Assembly: GCA_023375675.1 (NCBI GenBank)
Contig: JALQBC010000004.1
Span: 434,001-498,000, forward strand
DNA: 64,000 nucleotides
From: Cytospora piceicola
Lineage: Eukaryota > Ascomycota > Sordariomycetes > Diaporthales > Cytosporaceae
Reading direction: 5' to 3'
Under the pieces are notes generated by a model. That model saw nothing but the letters and a program-made list of their open reading frames with translations. It searched no databases and was not told the DNA's origin. This document shows positions 11,211 to 21,800 of this stretch, piece after piece. A program made the translations under genes and the position numbers. Position 1 is the first letter of the stretch. Every line of letters starts with the position of its first letter.

Positions 11211-12470
11211 TCACGACGTTGTTCGAAGGCTTGATGGAGGAGTGCTGGGTTCGAACCGTCGTCTTTCGAGTACGGGTTGTAGTGTCGGTAGGGATGGGAT
11301 CGTCGTCAGTCGTGGTGGCTGTCTCAGGGAGCTTAAGGCCGATCGCATCGTAGATTCGACTTGGCTGGGCGTATAATGCGCGGGACGATATTGGTGATAT
11401 GCCGGCAGGTAGGTATGACCGGATACGGCGTATGCATAATCAGGCCTTGTTTTACCATGAACCACAAAGCACCAAGCTGCCACAACAAATACAAGCCAAG
11501 CTTGCAGACTTCGTACGTGAGAAGGGTAACGAGATCACATCTAAAGTTTGGATGCTTGGGACTCGCGAAATGGATGCAGGTGGTACGTGCACTGCGGCAA
11601 GGAGTGGAATAGCGCGGAGGTGGCCCGTGGACGGAGCCGCAGAAGCCCAACTTTCAGAAGACTGGCAACTGGAAGGGGAGGGAACAATTTCCCTAGGCTC
11701 ACCTGGGCCAGGGGGGGTGGTGCTTGGTGGCTGGTCCGGGTAGAGATTGGGTAGGGTCCCTGCAATTTCGGGTTAGGCTGGTAGTGTTCCTGGACAACGG
11801 GCTTCTTCTTTGGGTGCAAGTGGCTGCAAATCCCGTCCTCTTCTTTACTGTGTGTTGTAGTGTCACCCACCACACAACTACCTAGGTAACCTAGGTACAC
11901 TAACTACAGTCTCAACACTGTCACTTACTGATACTCTTCGGTGCGAGTCGGACCGTCAGGGCTGATCTTGTTCTGGTCCTGGTGCTTCAATCTTGTATCT
12001 ATCGAATGAGATATCAAATGGAGGTTCTGGACCGGAGCAGAGCTGCATCCCAGTAGAGAAGCGAGGAGGCTACTCAACTGATGAACGCTCGTAATAACGG
12101 ATGCCGAGCCCGAGTGAGCGGGACACGGAGATAGGGTGTGGGTTAATTGCGACTAAATGCACAGGCTTACTACCACCATGGAGAAAGAGTTTTGGAAGGC
12201 CAGATGCAGCCCCTAAATTGACTGGTATTGCCCCTGAAACCGACATGGTTTCATAGGGAGCATCATCAGATATCGACTTGGCTCGACTAGTGCTCCGAAT
12301 GAGTGATGTATTGTGAAGTGCGTCATGTTCAGGATGGAAAATGTATGAAACATACCTCTGCCTAGTTAATTCATGTTCCATCATAGCCATGGCCATAATG
12401 TGGTAGTACAGCATCGAAGATGGTGTTGCCCATTCCTCACCTTCACCTGGCCGGTCCGGGATATAGACAC

Positions 12471-12500
12471 TGGCTAACCCTGGCTAACCCTGGCTAACCC
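12471..12500. repeat. Three copies of a 10-bp unit containing CTAACCC
   Basis: TGGCTAACCC occurs three times in tandem. Each unit contains CTAACCC, which resembles the C-strand of TTAGGG-type telomeres but is separated by TGG, so it is not a true telomere array. Confidence 0.85.
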
Positions 12501-12886
12501 TGGAATTTACCGCTGTTCCGGATCTTGCTTGGCACGGGGAGGCTTCGCGTGGCTTACGACGATCATTTCGAGCTTAATTATCTGGACATCCCATACAAGT
12601 CCCAACCTTTGCGTTCGGATGTCGCATGCTGTTTCCTTCCGCGATCCCTGAATGCCAGCTGTGTACCATAACAGCATCTACTATATAATCATTTGCTGTT
12701 ATGCTTGTCTGTTACACAAGCGGAGCATTTGCCCAGCGACCAGATCTCCCCGCACCCCTGGCTGTGCCTCTCTCCCAGTCTTATCCCGATTGCGACCTGT
12801 CAGTGACGAGCTGTTCGCAGCCTGCCTTCTCTACAAGATTATCTCGGTACAACTGAAATCTTGGCGGTGTGCACACTGACTTCACC

Positions 12887-13486
12887 ATGGGCTCAAAACT
12901 ATCTTCAGTCAAGGCAAGCTCTCTCCCTCCACACAGATCTCTCCTGTCCATATGGCCAACTAATTCCCTTCCCCTTGACAGACGCTTATCGCGCCCGCTA
13001 TCATCGCCCTCATAGTCTTCCTCCTAGCGACCTACATCCTCTATCCCCTATGGCAGCGCTACCGCAATAGCCGTTATGGCGCGTACTTGCCCCTCGAGAG
13101 CATCTCCACCGGGACGCAAACACTACGGCAACGGGTACAAGACAGCATCGCTAGGGGGCTTGTGCCCTCGTCCTGGCGGGAGAGGCTACAGGACCGCCTC
13201 GTTGTGGCAGGCAGCTCGGAGTCTGATAATGGGTACAACTCCGACGAGGGGGAGGAGCTGGATGAGGTGCCGGAGGACGAGGATGTCAGGCGGCGGCTCG
13301 AGAGAGAGGCCAGGAGGAGCAGGAGCGGGAGGCCGGATTTCCAGAGGAGGTTGAGTCGAGAGTAAGGCCGCCCTCGGTTTTCTGTGGAGGTGTAGGGTCA
13401 TTGCTAACGCACTTCCCACTAGCTTGGAGGAGGGCTTCAGAGACGAAAGCGACGAAGAGGCCGAGCCGGCCATGAGGTCGCGATAA
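12887..13486 (+). CDS. Small single-pass membrane protein with acidic C-terminus, three exons
   Basis: Joining 12887-12913, 12982-13361 and 13423-13486 gives 156 residues. Exon 1 is MGSKLSSVK. Intron 1 starts with GC (AAG|GCAAGC fits the GC-AG consensus) and ends ACAG; intron 2 is GTAAGG...GCTAAC...CACTAG. After splicing, a hydrophobic segment (LIAPAIIALIVFLLATYILY) lies at about residues 11-30, followed by a basic QRYRNSRYG stretch and a charged cytosolic-type tail ending EEAEPAMRSR. Both junctions keep the frame and the second extends an otherwise premature end at 13365. I recognise no family; a short N-terminal anchor with a hydrophilic tail is all that can be said. An alternative start downstream would lose the membrane segment. 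Confidence 0.75.
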
Positions 13487-15343
13487 TCATTCTGGAGTCG
13501 TCAAGTTAGTAGCATTCTTTTTGAGGGATACCCAATTTACATTCTTGGAGTTCGACCTTTGGCGACAGCGTGATTCCATACCAGGCCAGGCGCTCAAGTT
13601 CAAGTCCGAAACCAGCGATTCAACCCCGACGATCGGCATTGGGGCTGGTTACTCAAGCAGTGCATGATGATTAGTTGGACGCACGAACCGAGTTGAGGCC
13701 CCGGCGGTCGGGCCATGATCAGCAGTGTGGAACAGGGTCATTCACATACAGTACTGGCTGTTGGAGCCTGGTATCCCAAAGCCTCTCGATTCGCTTGAGG
13801 GCCAAGCACTGTGTTGAAGCCTAGGATACTCTCTTTGATGACAGGGTATTATTGCAACGGTCTGGCTGCCTGGCTGCCTACTAGAGCCATTTCGACAGCC
13901 AATATCTCCAGTGCTCAACGAGGTACCTGAGTCCAGCCTAGAAATGGGCGATATGGGAAGGTTCCTGAGTTGTGACCCATCTATGACGGAAACATTGCAA
14001 ACGTGTGTTCTCAACTGGGGTTTTAATAGGTTGTAATGGGCGCAGGCTGCCCGAATGCATACACAGTAATTACGGTGTTGCAGGGCAATGCCACTATCAA
14101 GTAGTCCAAGTCTTTGCTGCAAGAGTGGGGACATATGAGGCAGTGAGTGATGTGATGTAAACTCAGGATGTTGGTCGACAGCTAGTGTGGTGCCCAGGTT
14201 ATATTGTACAGAGACAAAAACGTATCACAAGCTTGGAATTGACTGATAGGTCAGATGAGAGTCTGGCAATGAATCTTTACGGTTTCCTTCCTTCCAGAAG
14301 CAACAAAGGTTGGATCCAATTATACCTGCGTACTTAAGTATGTACCTCACTTGGTCTTGTAGTCCGCATGTATCGTGTAAGTGATCCTATACTGCCCGAT
14401 CCCTGCAAGTCTCACTTACACGCAGACACGCACCCACAGCATATCACCCTTGCATATCGCCAGCAACGCTTCCGGTCCACCAGCCTTGCCCTCCCTGCAT
14501 CACATGCTACATAGGTACGTGTTTTGTATCCTGGTTACCTTTGAAGCTATAGAATTACCTAGGTATCCCGTAATTGCAGTGGTAACCAACTAACAAGGGA
14601 CTTAAGATCGGCACCAGCCACCTCGGACCGCAGCAACGGAGAAGTACCAAACAAATGAGGAGACATCGTGCGGCGCGGACCCGAGGCTTCCAAGGTTATC
14701 TTTTTGACGGACAGCCCAAGCCTCAGGACCTCACAGCACTTAATAAGGACAAAACGATACAGCGTTTGTTCCTTTGATCTGCCTCCGAGTCAGCCCGCTT
14801 GTTGCCTTTCCTCCAGCTATCATACCTTTGAGGAGTCTGTCGTCCAGCCGAAATAAATGCGCACAGACTGGACTAGTACACTCAAGTATACACCTATGCA
14901 CGATCCAGTCCTCCAGCCAAGCAACTCTCCCACACCTCCCACACCTCCCACAAATCCACCGTTGGTCTGTTCCCCTCCTCTGCAGCAAGCTGACCTGTGA
15001 CCTACATACGAACCACTCCCAGTCCCATCTGGCCCTACCTTATCATATCGGTTCTAAACGCCGCCCTCTTGATTTTCCCCCAAGGCTTATCAGCAACTCT
15101 ACCCAACAGCAGTCTACAGTATCCATGTTAGGCAGGCTGCAGCTGCCTTGTCGTCAGATCTACACGTACAACACCTACTACAACCCCACCTCAACCTCAC
15201 TTCCCTGCTGGGCTGTATCTGCAGCCCTGTTGATACATCCCTCACTTTGCCCTCTGGTCTCTTTCACAGACACAGCCAATTTCCTCTACTATCTCTCCCA
15301 CCGCTACACCCTGTTCTCTCCCAAGTCCCGTCTCCCCAGCATC
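13487..15343. other. Intergenic region upstream of the RING-finger gene
   Basis: This 1.86-kb gap lies between two plus-strand genes. The last 500 bases before 15344 are pyrimidine-rich, as in fungal 5' leaders, and the RING frame is open through part of them without protein-like composition. ORFs near 13742-14134 show no domain. One CCTAGGTA motif lies near 14558. Confidence 0.55.
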
Positions 15344-16195
15344 ATGATGAAGTCCGTGAAACTGAAGTCGCCCGTCAAAACCTCGGTCGCCCGCCACGAC
15401 GAGGACCCCGACCGCCACGCCCTCGACCCGGCCTGCGCCATCTGCCAGGTCGACGTAGGAACCAAGTCCCCCGACGGTGTCAGGGAGAACTGGTCCATAA
15501 CGCCCTGCGGCCATGTATTCGGCAGCATGTGCATCAAGCGCTACCTCGCCATCACCGACAAGCCGCTGTGCCCCGTCTGCCGGAACGACCTGTTCCACGT
15601 CTGCTCGCACCCCGTCGTGCCGGCGAGCTACGACCCCAAGAAGTCGCTGGTGTCCCGCGACGAGGCCGCGCAGAAGGCATTCCCCGGCGACCCCCGACAG
15701 AGCGAGTGCAAGTTCTGCCGGAGGCAGAGGATCAAGCTTGTCAAGCGCCAGCGGATGCTGGAGATGCTGGAAGGATCGCCACCACCTGCTTCTGCTGCTG
15801 CTGAGGAGGACGGAGAGGAGGGAGAGGCCGAGGACGAGCGTTCTGGCGATAGCAGCACCGACAGCGAGGATGAGGAGGGGGCGAGGACGCCGAGAACGAA
15901 AGGCTTGAGGTGGGCAATACACCTCGCGTTCACGTTGGCAAGGCTGACGCTGGATGCTACGCACATTAGGAAAATCAAGGCTCTACACCCTGAGGATGAT
16001 GACGAGGGCGAGACCGACGACATCGTCGTGGCCGACTCCCCACAACTGCCAGCGACTGCGAGCCGGGAACTGCCCCCCGTGCCAGGTCTCTACGGATACT
16101 GGGACGTTGCCAAGAAGGGGCCCGACTGGAAGTTTCTGGCTTGGTTCGACTCGCAGGAGCCCAAGACGAAGACGACGGCGGAGCAGTTTTCATGA
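15344..16195 (+). CDS. RING-finger protein, probable E3 ubiquitin ligase
   Basis: From the ATG at 15344 (MMKSVKLKSPVKTS) this gives 283 residues. The frame is open far upstream, but that part reads like untranslated leader. The RING spans about residues 31-79: C31-x2-C34, C55-x-H57, then Gly at 60 where a classical C3HC4 RING has Cys, C63, and C76-x2-C79. A second small Cys pair (CKFC, near residue 124) and an acidic stretch (AEEDGEEGEAEDERSGD) follow. The C-terminal half has FWYD-type aromatic residues (GLYGYWDVAKKGPDWKFLAW) but no known domain. Proteins of this kind usually promote ubiquitin transfer; substrate and partner are unknown. Loss of one zinc ligand is seen in some fungal RINGs, so it does not by itself argue for inactivity. 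Confidence 0.85.
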   Translation: MMKSVKLKSPVKTSVARHDEDPDRHALDPACAICQVDVGTKSPDGVRENWSITPCGHVFGSMCIKRYLAITDKPLCPVCRNDLFHVCSHPVVPASYDPKKSLVSRDEAAQKAFPGDPRQSECKFCRRQRIKLVKRQRMLEMLEGSPPPASAAAEEDGEEGEAEDERSGDSSTDSEDEEGARTPRTKGLRWAIHLAFTLARLTLDATHIRKIKALHPEDDDEGETDDIVVADSPQLPATASRELPPVPGLYGYWDVAKKGPDWKFLAWFDSQEPKTKTTAEQFS

Positions 16196-16972
16196 GATGG
16201 GAGGGACATAAGACGCGGCTACAGTCCTAGGGATCTGACACCTTTACATATACCACGGGCCTACATGGTCCAATAGACAAACGACTTGTTGACGGACGTG
16301 GGACGGAAGTGGGATGGCATCGACTTGTGGTGGGTGGTGCATGTATTAGGAGAGACAAGTGAGCGCATCGGAGTCATAGTCTTTTCCCCATTCCTCTGCG
16401 ATATGTGATGGTTCGGTTACGTTGAATTTCCTGTGGCATTTGGGTTTGCTCTCGACTGGACACTGCTGGTTCTCCAAATTCCTTTCAGGGGTCTGTCTAG
16501 TTGGGCAACTTTGATAATGAGGGCATCATCGAGAATTGGCGAGGCTGTTGCGCGGAGAGAACAGGAGGATTCAGGCGGGGTAGCTCCGTCTCTCAGTGGG
16601 GAATCCAGCTCCCTAGGCCCGCAGCCCGCTGTCAGTACACGCCATAGTACAGCGTACAGGGGTCAAGGGGAGCCACTTAGTGGAGTCAGTCGGTACCTAG
16701 GTAGCCTCTCTATGCTACATACAGTAATAAGCTACCTGGAACTCTGAACTGCTACCCACCAGAACTAGACCCAGAGTGTGCCCAAGTGCCAACCTTCGAT
16801 TCTATTCTTGCGATCCTTGTGCCGATTATTACGGCCCCGCTACGGTTGAATACCCGTTCACATCTCCAACATTGCCTTAACCACTTTCTCTTTCGGCTTG
16901 ACTACAACCGACACGCGTTTTGACGCGTTGAGTGGGTGTGAGACACCGCGACGTGAACGAGACTCGCCCACC
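16196..16972. other. Intergenic region between the RING-finger gene and hus1
   Basis: It holds the RING gene 3' end and the hus1 promoter. A GTACCTAGGTAGC motif lies near 16693. No gene is supported; a 104-codon ORF at 16433-16747 lacks any protein-like pattern. Confidence 0.6.
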
Positions 16973-18155
16973 ATGAGGTTCAAAACCGAGTTGAAGAACA
17001 TACGAACCTTCAACAAGCTGATCGCAGCCCTCAACTCTCTGGAGAAGATCGCCTGGGTCCGTCTTGACGATGATACTGCCCGTTTTACCGTGATCCCGGA
17101 GACCGGATCCCAAGTCTGGGCGTGAGTACGACCCTTGTACACAGGCCGTGGGACGTTTCGACTCGGATACTCACCTGTCTTGCAGATCCCTCTCCATGGA
17201 CTTCATCTTCACCGACTACCACATCCAATCCGCCGAGCCCTCCAACACCATCAACCTCGAGCTGCCCCTGGGGCCCCTCCAGCGGGCCCTCAAGTCCGCC
17301 ATCAACAGTGACCACGCCACCCTCCGCCTCACCAAGAAGGAAGGCATCCCCGTGCTCTCCATGACCATCCACACCACCCCCGAGCAGCGCGGCGCCGGCA
17401 ACCCCCAGCCCGGCTTCCCGTCCAACAACCGCCGGGCCGGCGCCGACAACCACCACCACCGCAGCAGCAGCAGTGCACACGAAGCCGCCGGGGTCGACAG
17501 CGACCCGTTCGGCGACGCGGACATGGAGGCCCTCGAGCTGACCATGAGGCGCGAGAGGGAGAAGGTCATCACGCAGGACATACCGGTGCGCGTGCTGCAC
17601 CCGGACACGGTCGAGACCATCATGCAGCCCAAGGTGCGCGAGCCGGACGTGCACATCCAGCTCCCCCCTCTGATGCAGCTCAAGGCCATATCCGACCGGT
17701 TCACCAAGCTGGCGCTCACGACGTCGACGGGGGCCGGCTCGGGGAGGGCCGCGGGGGCGTCGGCCGCCAGCAGCAGCGGCAGCAGCCCGAAGCTGGAGCT
17801 CTCGGCCAACATGCACGGCGGCCTGCGCCTGCGCATCGCGACCGACGCGCTCAACATCGAGAGCACGTGGCGCGGCCTGGACAACCCGGAGCTCGACCCG
17901 GCCCAGCTGGCCGTGCCCATCGAGGAGCACCCCAGCACCCGGTTCCGCGAGGCCGGGCCCGAGAGGTGGGCGACGGTGCGGGTCGACGGGAAGGACTGGA
18001 GCAAGGTGCTTAGCGTGGGGCGGCTGGAGGGGCGGGTCATTGCGTGTTTCGCCGACGACCACGCGCTGATCCTGTATGCGTATGTGCCGCAGTTCGATGA
18101 TGCTATGGCCGAGGATGCGGTGGTTACGTATTATGTCTCTTCTTACAGTGCTTGA
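16973..18155 (+). CDS. hus1: Checkpoint clamp (9-1-1) subunit Hus1
   Basis: Exons 16973-17121 and 17186-18155 encode 372 residues. The 64-base intron has GTGAGT and TTGCAG, and splicing restores [15 protein letters not shown]. The N-terminus [20 protein letters not shown] is typical of Hus1, which forms a PCNA-like ring with Rad1 and Rad9, is loaded at damaged DNA and activates the ATR/Mec1 checkpoint in the nucleus. The start at 16973 begins exactly at the conserved MRFK. Compared with yeast and animal Hus1 (about 280 residues), this copy has extra low-complexity insertions rich in His, Ser and Ala ([12 protein letters not shown] and [19 protein letters not shown]). Third-position GC is very high in exon 2, which creates a 325-codon antisense shadow ORF. 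Confidence 0.93.
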
Positions 18156-18884
18156 TGGCCACGTACATGGTTGGAGTATGGTAGGGGAAAATCTGGTGTT
18201 TTGGGATTATTGGGCATGGATGATATGGTGATCACTATTTGCTTCTTTGCATCTTTGGCCTTGGGACGGGAAAGATACCAAGGCGTTCTGGCTACATGGA
18301 GACAAATTTTAAGAACGTTTGCATGACATACTACGAAGAAGTTCGTGTCGCTCTCATAGATTCCAAACCTTTCACAGTTAAATTTGGAATTTTTCCACCA
18401 CTTGGTAATAGAGTTGTTGAGATTCTTGATATTTGCTGCCAAGAATAGCAGCTCTATATCCTAGTTGTTTCAGCGTTGTGTCGACTACCCGTGATTAAGT
18501 TCACAAACCGATCTCCAGGCCCAAGGGCACATCTACCAAGTTCAAAAGGATATCAGAAAAGCAATGGACCCTTATAAGGCTATCATTACAACAATCAGTA
18601 CAATTCTAATAATTACATGACCCAATGCCGTCGTTTCTTCGCCCATCAATGAAGTCATCAAAACATAGGAGGAAGCCGGCTGATCCCATGCATGTTTGCA
18701 TTGCTCCACTCCTCATGAGACTCCCCAAGTGAACGTCAAGGCTGCATCATATTATCAACAAATCCGTAGTTCACTTGCGAGTCCCCCCTTCTACCCACGT
18801 ACTCATATACTTGTTCGCATATCAAAGTCATGGCTCACCAAGCGAACTTCGAGAAGACATCCCATGCCGACGCATGGCAGCCCC
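18156..18884. other. Convergent 3' region of hus1 and sec16
   Basis: This region lies between two gene ends facing each other and holds two 3' UTRs. It is AT-rich. Short ORFs are present but none has protein-like features. Confidence 0.6.
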
Positions 18885-21800
18885 CTACTTGGCCATAACA
18901 TCAACATACCTTCCGCCGCCCTTCTTCTTGTTCCTCGCCGCAGCTCCCTTCCTCGGCACTGCCGCCCCGAGGAGGTCATCAATACTACTGGCATGGCTCA
19001 TGCTCGTGGTAGGCCTGGAAGGTGGCGCGGAAGGTGGACCACCAGCTATACTGCTCGCGGTGGAAGCAGCACGCAACATGGGCGGTGGGACGGACCCCGG
19101 CGGCCCCGGCGGCCCCGGCGGCGGCAGTCCGGGCGAGAAGCGACCGTCAGACAGCGCGGCTGAGCCTGGACGCGACGGCGGAGCAAGGTTCGACGGGCCG
19201 GGTGGCGGTGGTGTGCCGGAACCAGCAAGGCGTGGCGTCGCGCGGGGAGGTGGAGGCGTTGCAACCTTGGGCGCGTTGTCCTCTGCCCCTGCGGCCTTAT
19301 TGACCCATCGCTTTTGATCTGGGTCGTACACAAAGCTTGACTTTTCTCCCAGCTTGGCGCGGATTGGCTTGTTGGGCGAGTTCTCAAGGGATTCTTTCTT
19401 CGACCCGCCGCTGAACCATGATCCGAGGCCCCAGCCCTTCTTGTTCTTGGATGCCTTCTCGGCTTCAGCTCGTTTCGCTTAAAACATTGTTAGCTTCCAG
19501 GTTTAATCAAGCGCATGGGGCCGAGGCTTAACAACTCACCTTCTTCCTCCGCGACCTTGCGGAACATTTCCTCATTCTCCTTGTCTTTCTCCTCCTTCGT
19601 CTTCTCAGGTGGCTTCATAGAAGGCATAGAGAAATAGTCATCATCATCATCCATTAAGCCTCTCTTAGGCTTTTTATTGTCGCCTCCCTCATCTTCATTA
19701 TTCGTTTCGGGTTCGGGTTGGTAGGAAGGTGGCTCGAAACCATAAGGTTGATATGAGGGAGCTTCATAGCCCCCGCTAGGCGCTTGCTCCTCGGCCATTT
19801 GAGGAGGCTGGCTTTCCACGGAATCCGTTGATGGTGGCTCATAACCATACGAAGGTGGTTGGTAGCCCAGGGAAGGCGCAGCATCGTCGTTCTCAGGAGC
19901 AAGATTTGTACTCGCACCAATAGTTGGTGCGTAGGGTGATGAAGTGGTCATAGCAGGTGCTGCGGGTACATATGGCGATGAGTTTTGGGAGAACGGGTTA
20001 TGGGGTGCGGCTCCTGGAGTCATGAGTGCGGAAGTGTGGGCATTGGTAGGAACCGAAGCTGATGTGCTAGTAGCAAGAGGAGTCGGCTGGTATGAAGACT
20101 GGCTCGAAATCCCTAGACCTGGGTCCGGATAGCTCTGTGTTGAGGCAGGTACGTTGTTTGGTATGTAGCTGCCTGCCTGCCCCGTTTGGACATCAGACGA
20201 GGGTCGTCTAGGCTCATAGAGGCTCCGGTTATACTCTCCGGATGTTCGTTCAATCGATGAGCGTCCCGTTGGGGCGTAAGCTGAGTTAGGTTCGTATGAA
20301 GACGAAGATGCGGCGGGTTGTGCGGCCAAAGGCGAATACCGGGAGGGTGCTCTCGTCATCTGAGGGGACATTGTCGCTGCCAGCGAAGGGGCTCCAGTTA
20401 CGTAGCCAGGTGGCGAACCAAACATCTCCATGCCCGTCGCATTGGATGCGGACGCTGGCCTGCTTATGGTCGGCGTACCACCTTGGAGACGGGCGAAGGG
20501 GCCAGACTCCTCGCCAAATTTCGGAGATCCTGGTCCAGCGGCATCATTCTCGTCGCCAGCCACGAACTTGTTGAAGCGGTTCCACATGGAGTCCGACACT
20601 TTGCCCATGTTCGGCTTAGAGATCCAAGAGCCTGAAGAGTCCTTATTAGGGGCTTGAAGTAATCTCTGCCGCAGGTCCTCTACTGCCAATTCCAGAAGCA
20701 CGTGATGATATGGCGACCTCCTGGTTTGTGCGCTCATTTCCTTCACAAGCATGTCGCAATACTGCAGCGCCTTGTCTCTGTAACCGTATTCAGCCAACGT
20801 CATTGCGTGCTGCAACTTGTAGACCGCCAAATGGGCAACACCACTGGTATGAGCAGGGGCTCCAGACAGGCTGAGACCATACTCGTATACTTCGCTAAGT
20901 AGGAGCGCCTCAGTCTCCTTGAAGGACTGCTGGGCCTGCTTCCTATGGTCTGCACCAACCAGTACGAATTGAGCATTCTGGTCGTCAAGCCCGCCGAATA
21001 TCGCCACGGATCGGGCGAACAGGAAGCAGATATGTGCTGCCTCTGCCCTGCCATATTCCGAGAGCAGTTTTCCGAGGGATTGTAACGCTTGAACGTCGCC
21101 TGTGCTCCTATTACTCAATACAAGAGTGAGAGTCTCACGCCATTTCTCGAGCCCCTCAACACCTCCGGTTCTTGGGCCCGAAGAGGATGCAACCATTTGT
21201 ACTCCTGCTCGAGCATGAACGGGCACAAGTTCATCAACGCTTTCCGCATAATTTCCAGACAAGACAGCGTAGAGCGCTGCAAGCGATTCGTTATTGTGTC
21301 CTGGGAAGTTCACTTCCTTCTTGATGAATTCCTGTGAGACCTTGTGATAGAGGTCTGGCGACACGGTGTTGGCAATAAGTAGGGCATGGCCCCAGAGGCG
21401 CTTGTCGGCAGCATTCCATACCGCTTTCTCACGTTCTCCCGCAAGCAGGAATTTCTTGAGTTGCTGGATGGTACCAGAATCCACAGAATCCGGCTGCATC
21501 TGTGTCGCGGAAGATTCACCAGGGAAACCGCCGAAGCCATTCCCATGAGGGTAGATCGGAGATGCGACTTCATCCTGTCCAATTGGTGTAAGGGAGAGTA
21601 CATCCCGAACAGCCTTCTCAACCGATGGGTTGCCTTCTAGGATGCCATCGTGTTCGATGAAGATACTCAATATCTTCCACAACAGTACGCGCTCCACAGC
21701 TCGCTTGTCCTCGTGTGACAAATCATTCGAAAAAGCTAGGTTTGGCAAGCTCGCCTCAAGCTCCTGGATGCCCGCTGTAAGCCAGGCAATGGTCTCCTTC

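Larger units (their letters stand above)
11088..12886. other. Intergenic region upstream of two divergent genes
   Basis: This 1.8-kb gap holds the promoters of the formin (minus) and the small membrane protein (plus). It contains the G15 run, a doubled CCTAGGTA motif near 11878-11897 and a 10-bp repeat at 12471. Several ORFs of 80-120 codons occur on both strands but overlap each other and show no recognisable domain. Confidence 0.55.

Noticed and set aside
11230..11300. GGTTCGAACC sequence resembling a tRNA T-loop
   Set aside because: The flanking bases cannot form the T stem or acceptor stem of a tRNA.
11399..11900. ORFs on both strands upstream of the formin
   Set aside because: They overlap one another, no domain is visible, and the region is better explained as promoter and leader DNA.
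17085..18062. 325-codon minus-strand ORF over hus1
   Set aside because: It is antisense to a recognised Hus1 exon with very high third-position GC, and its composition is Arg/Gly/Val-biased without a domain.
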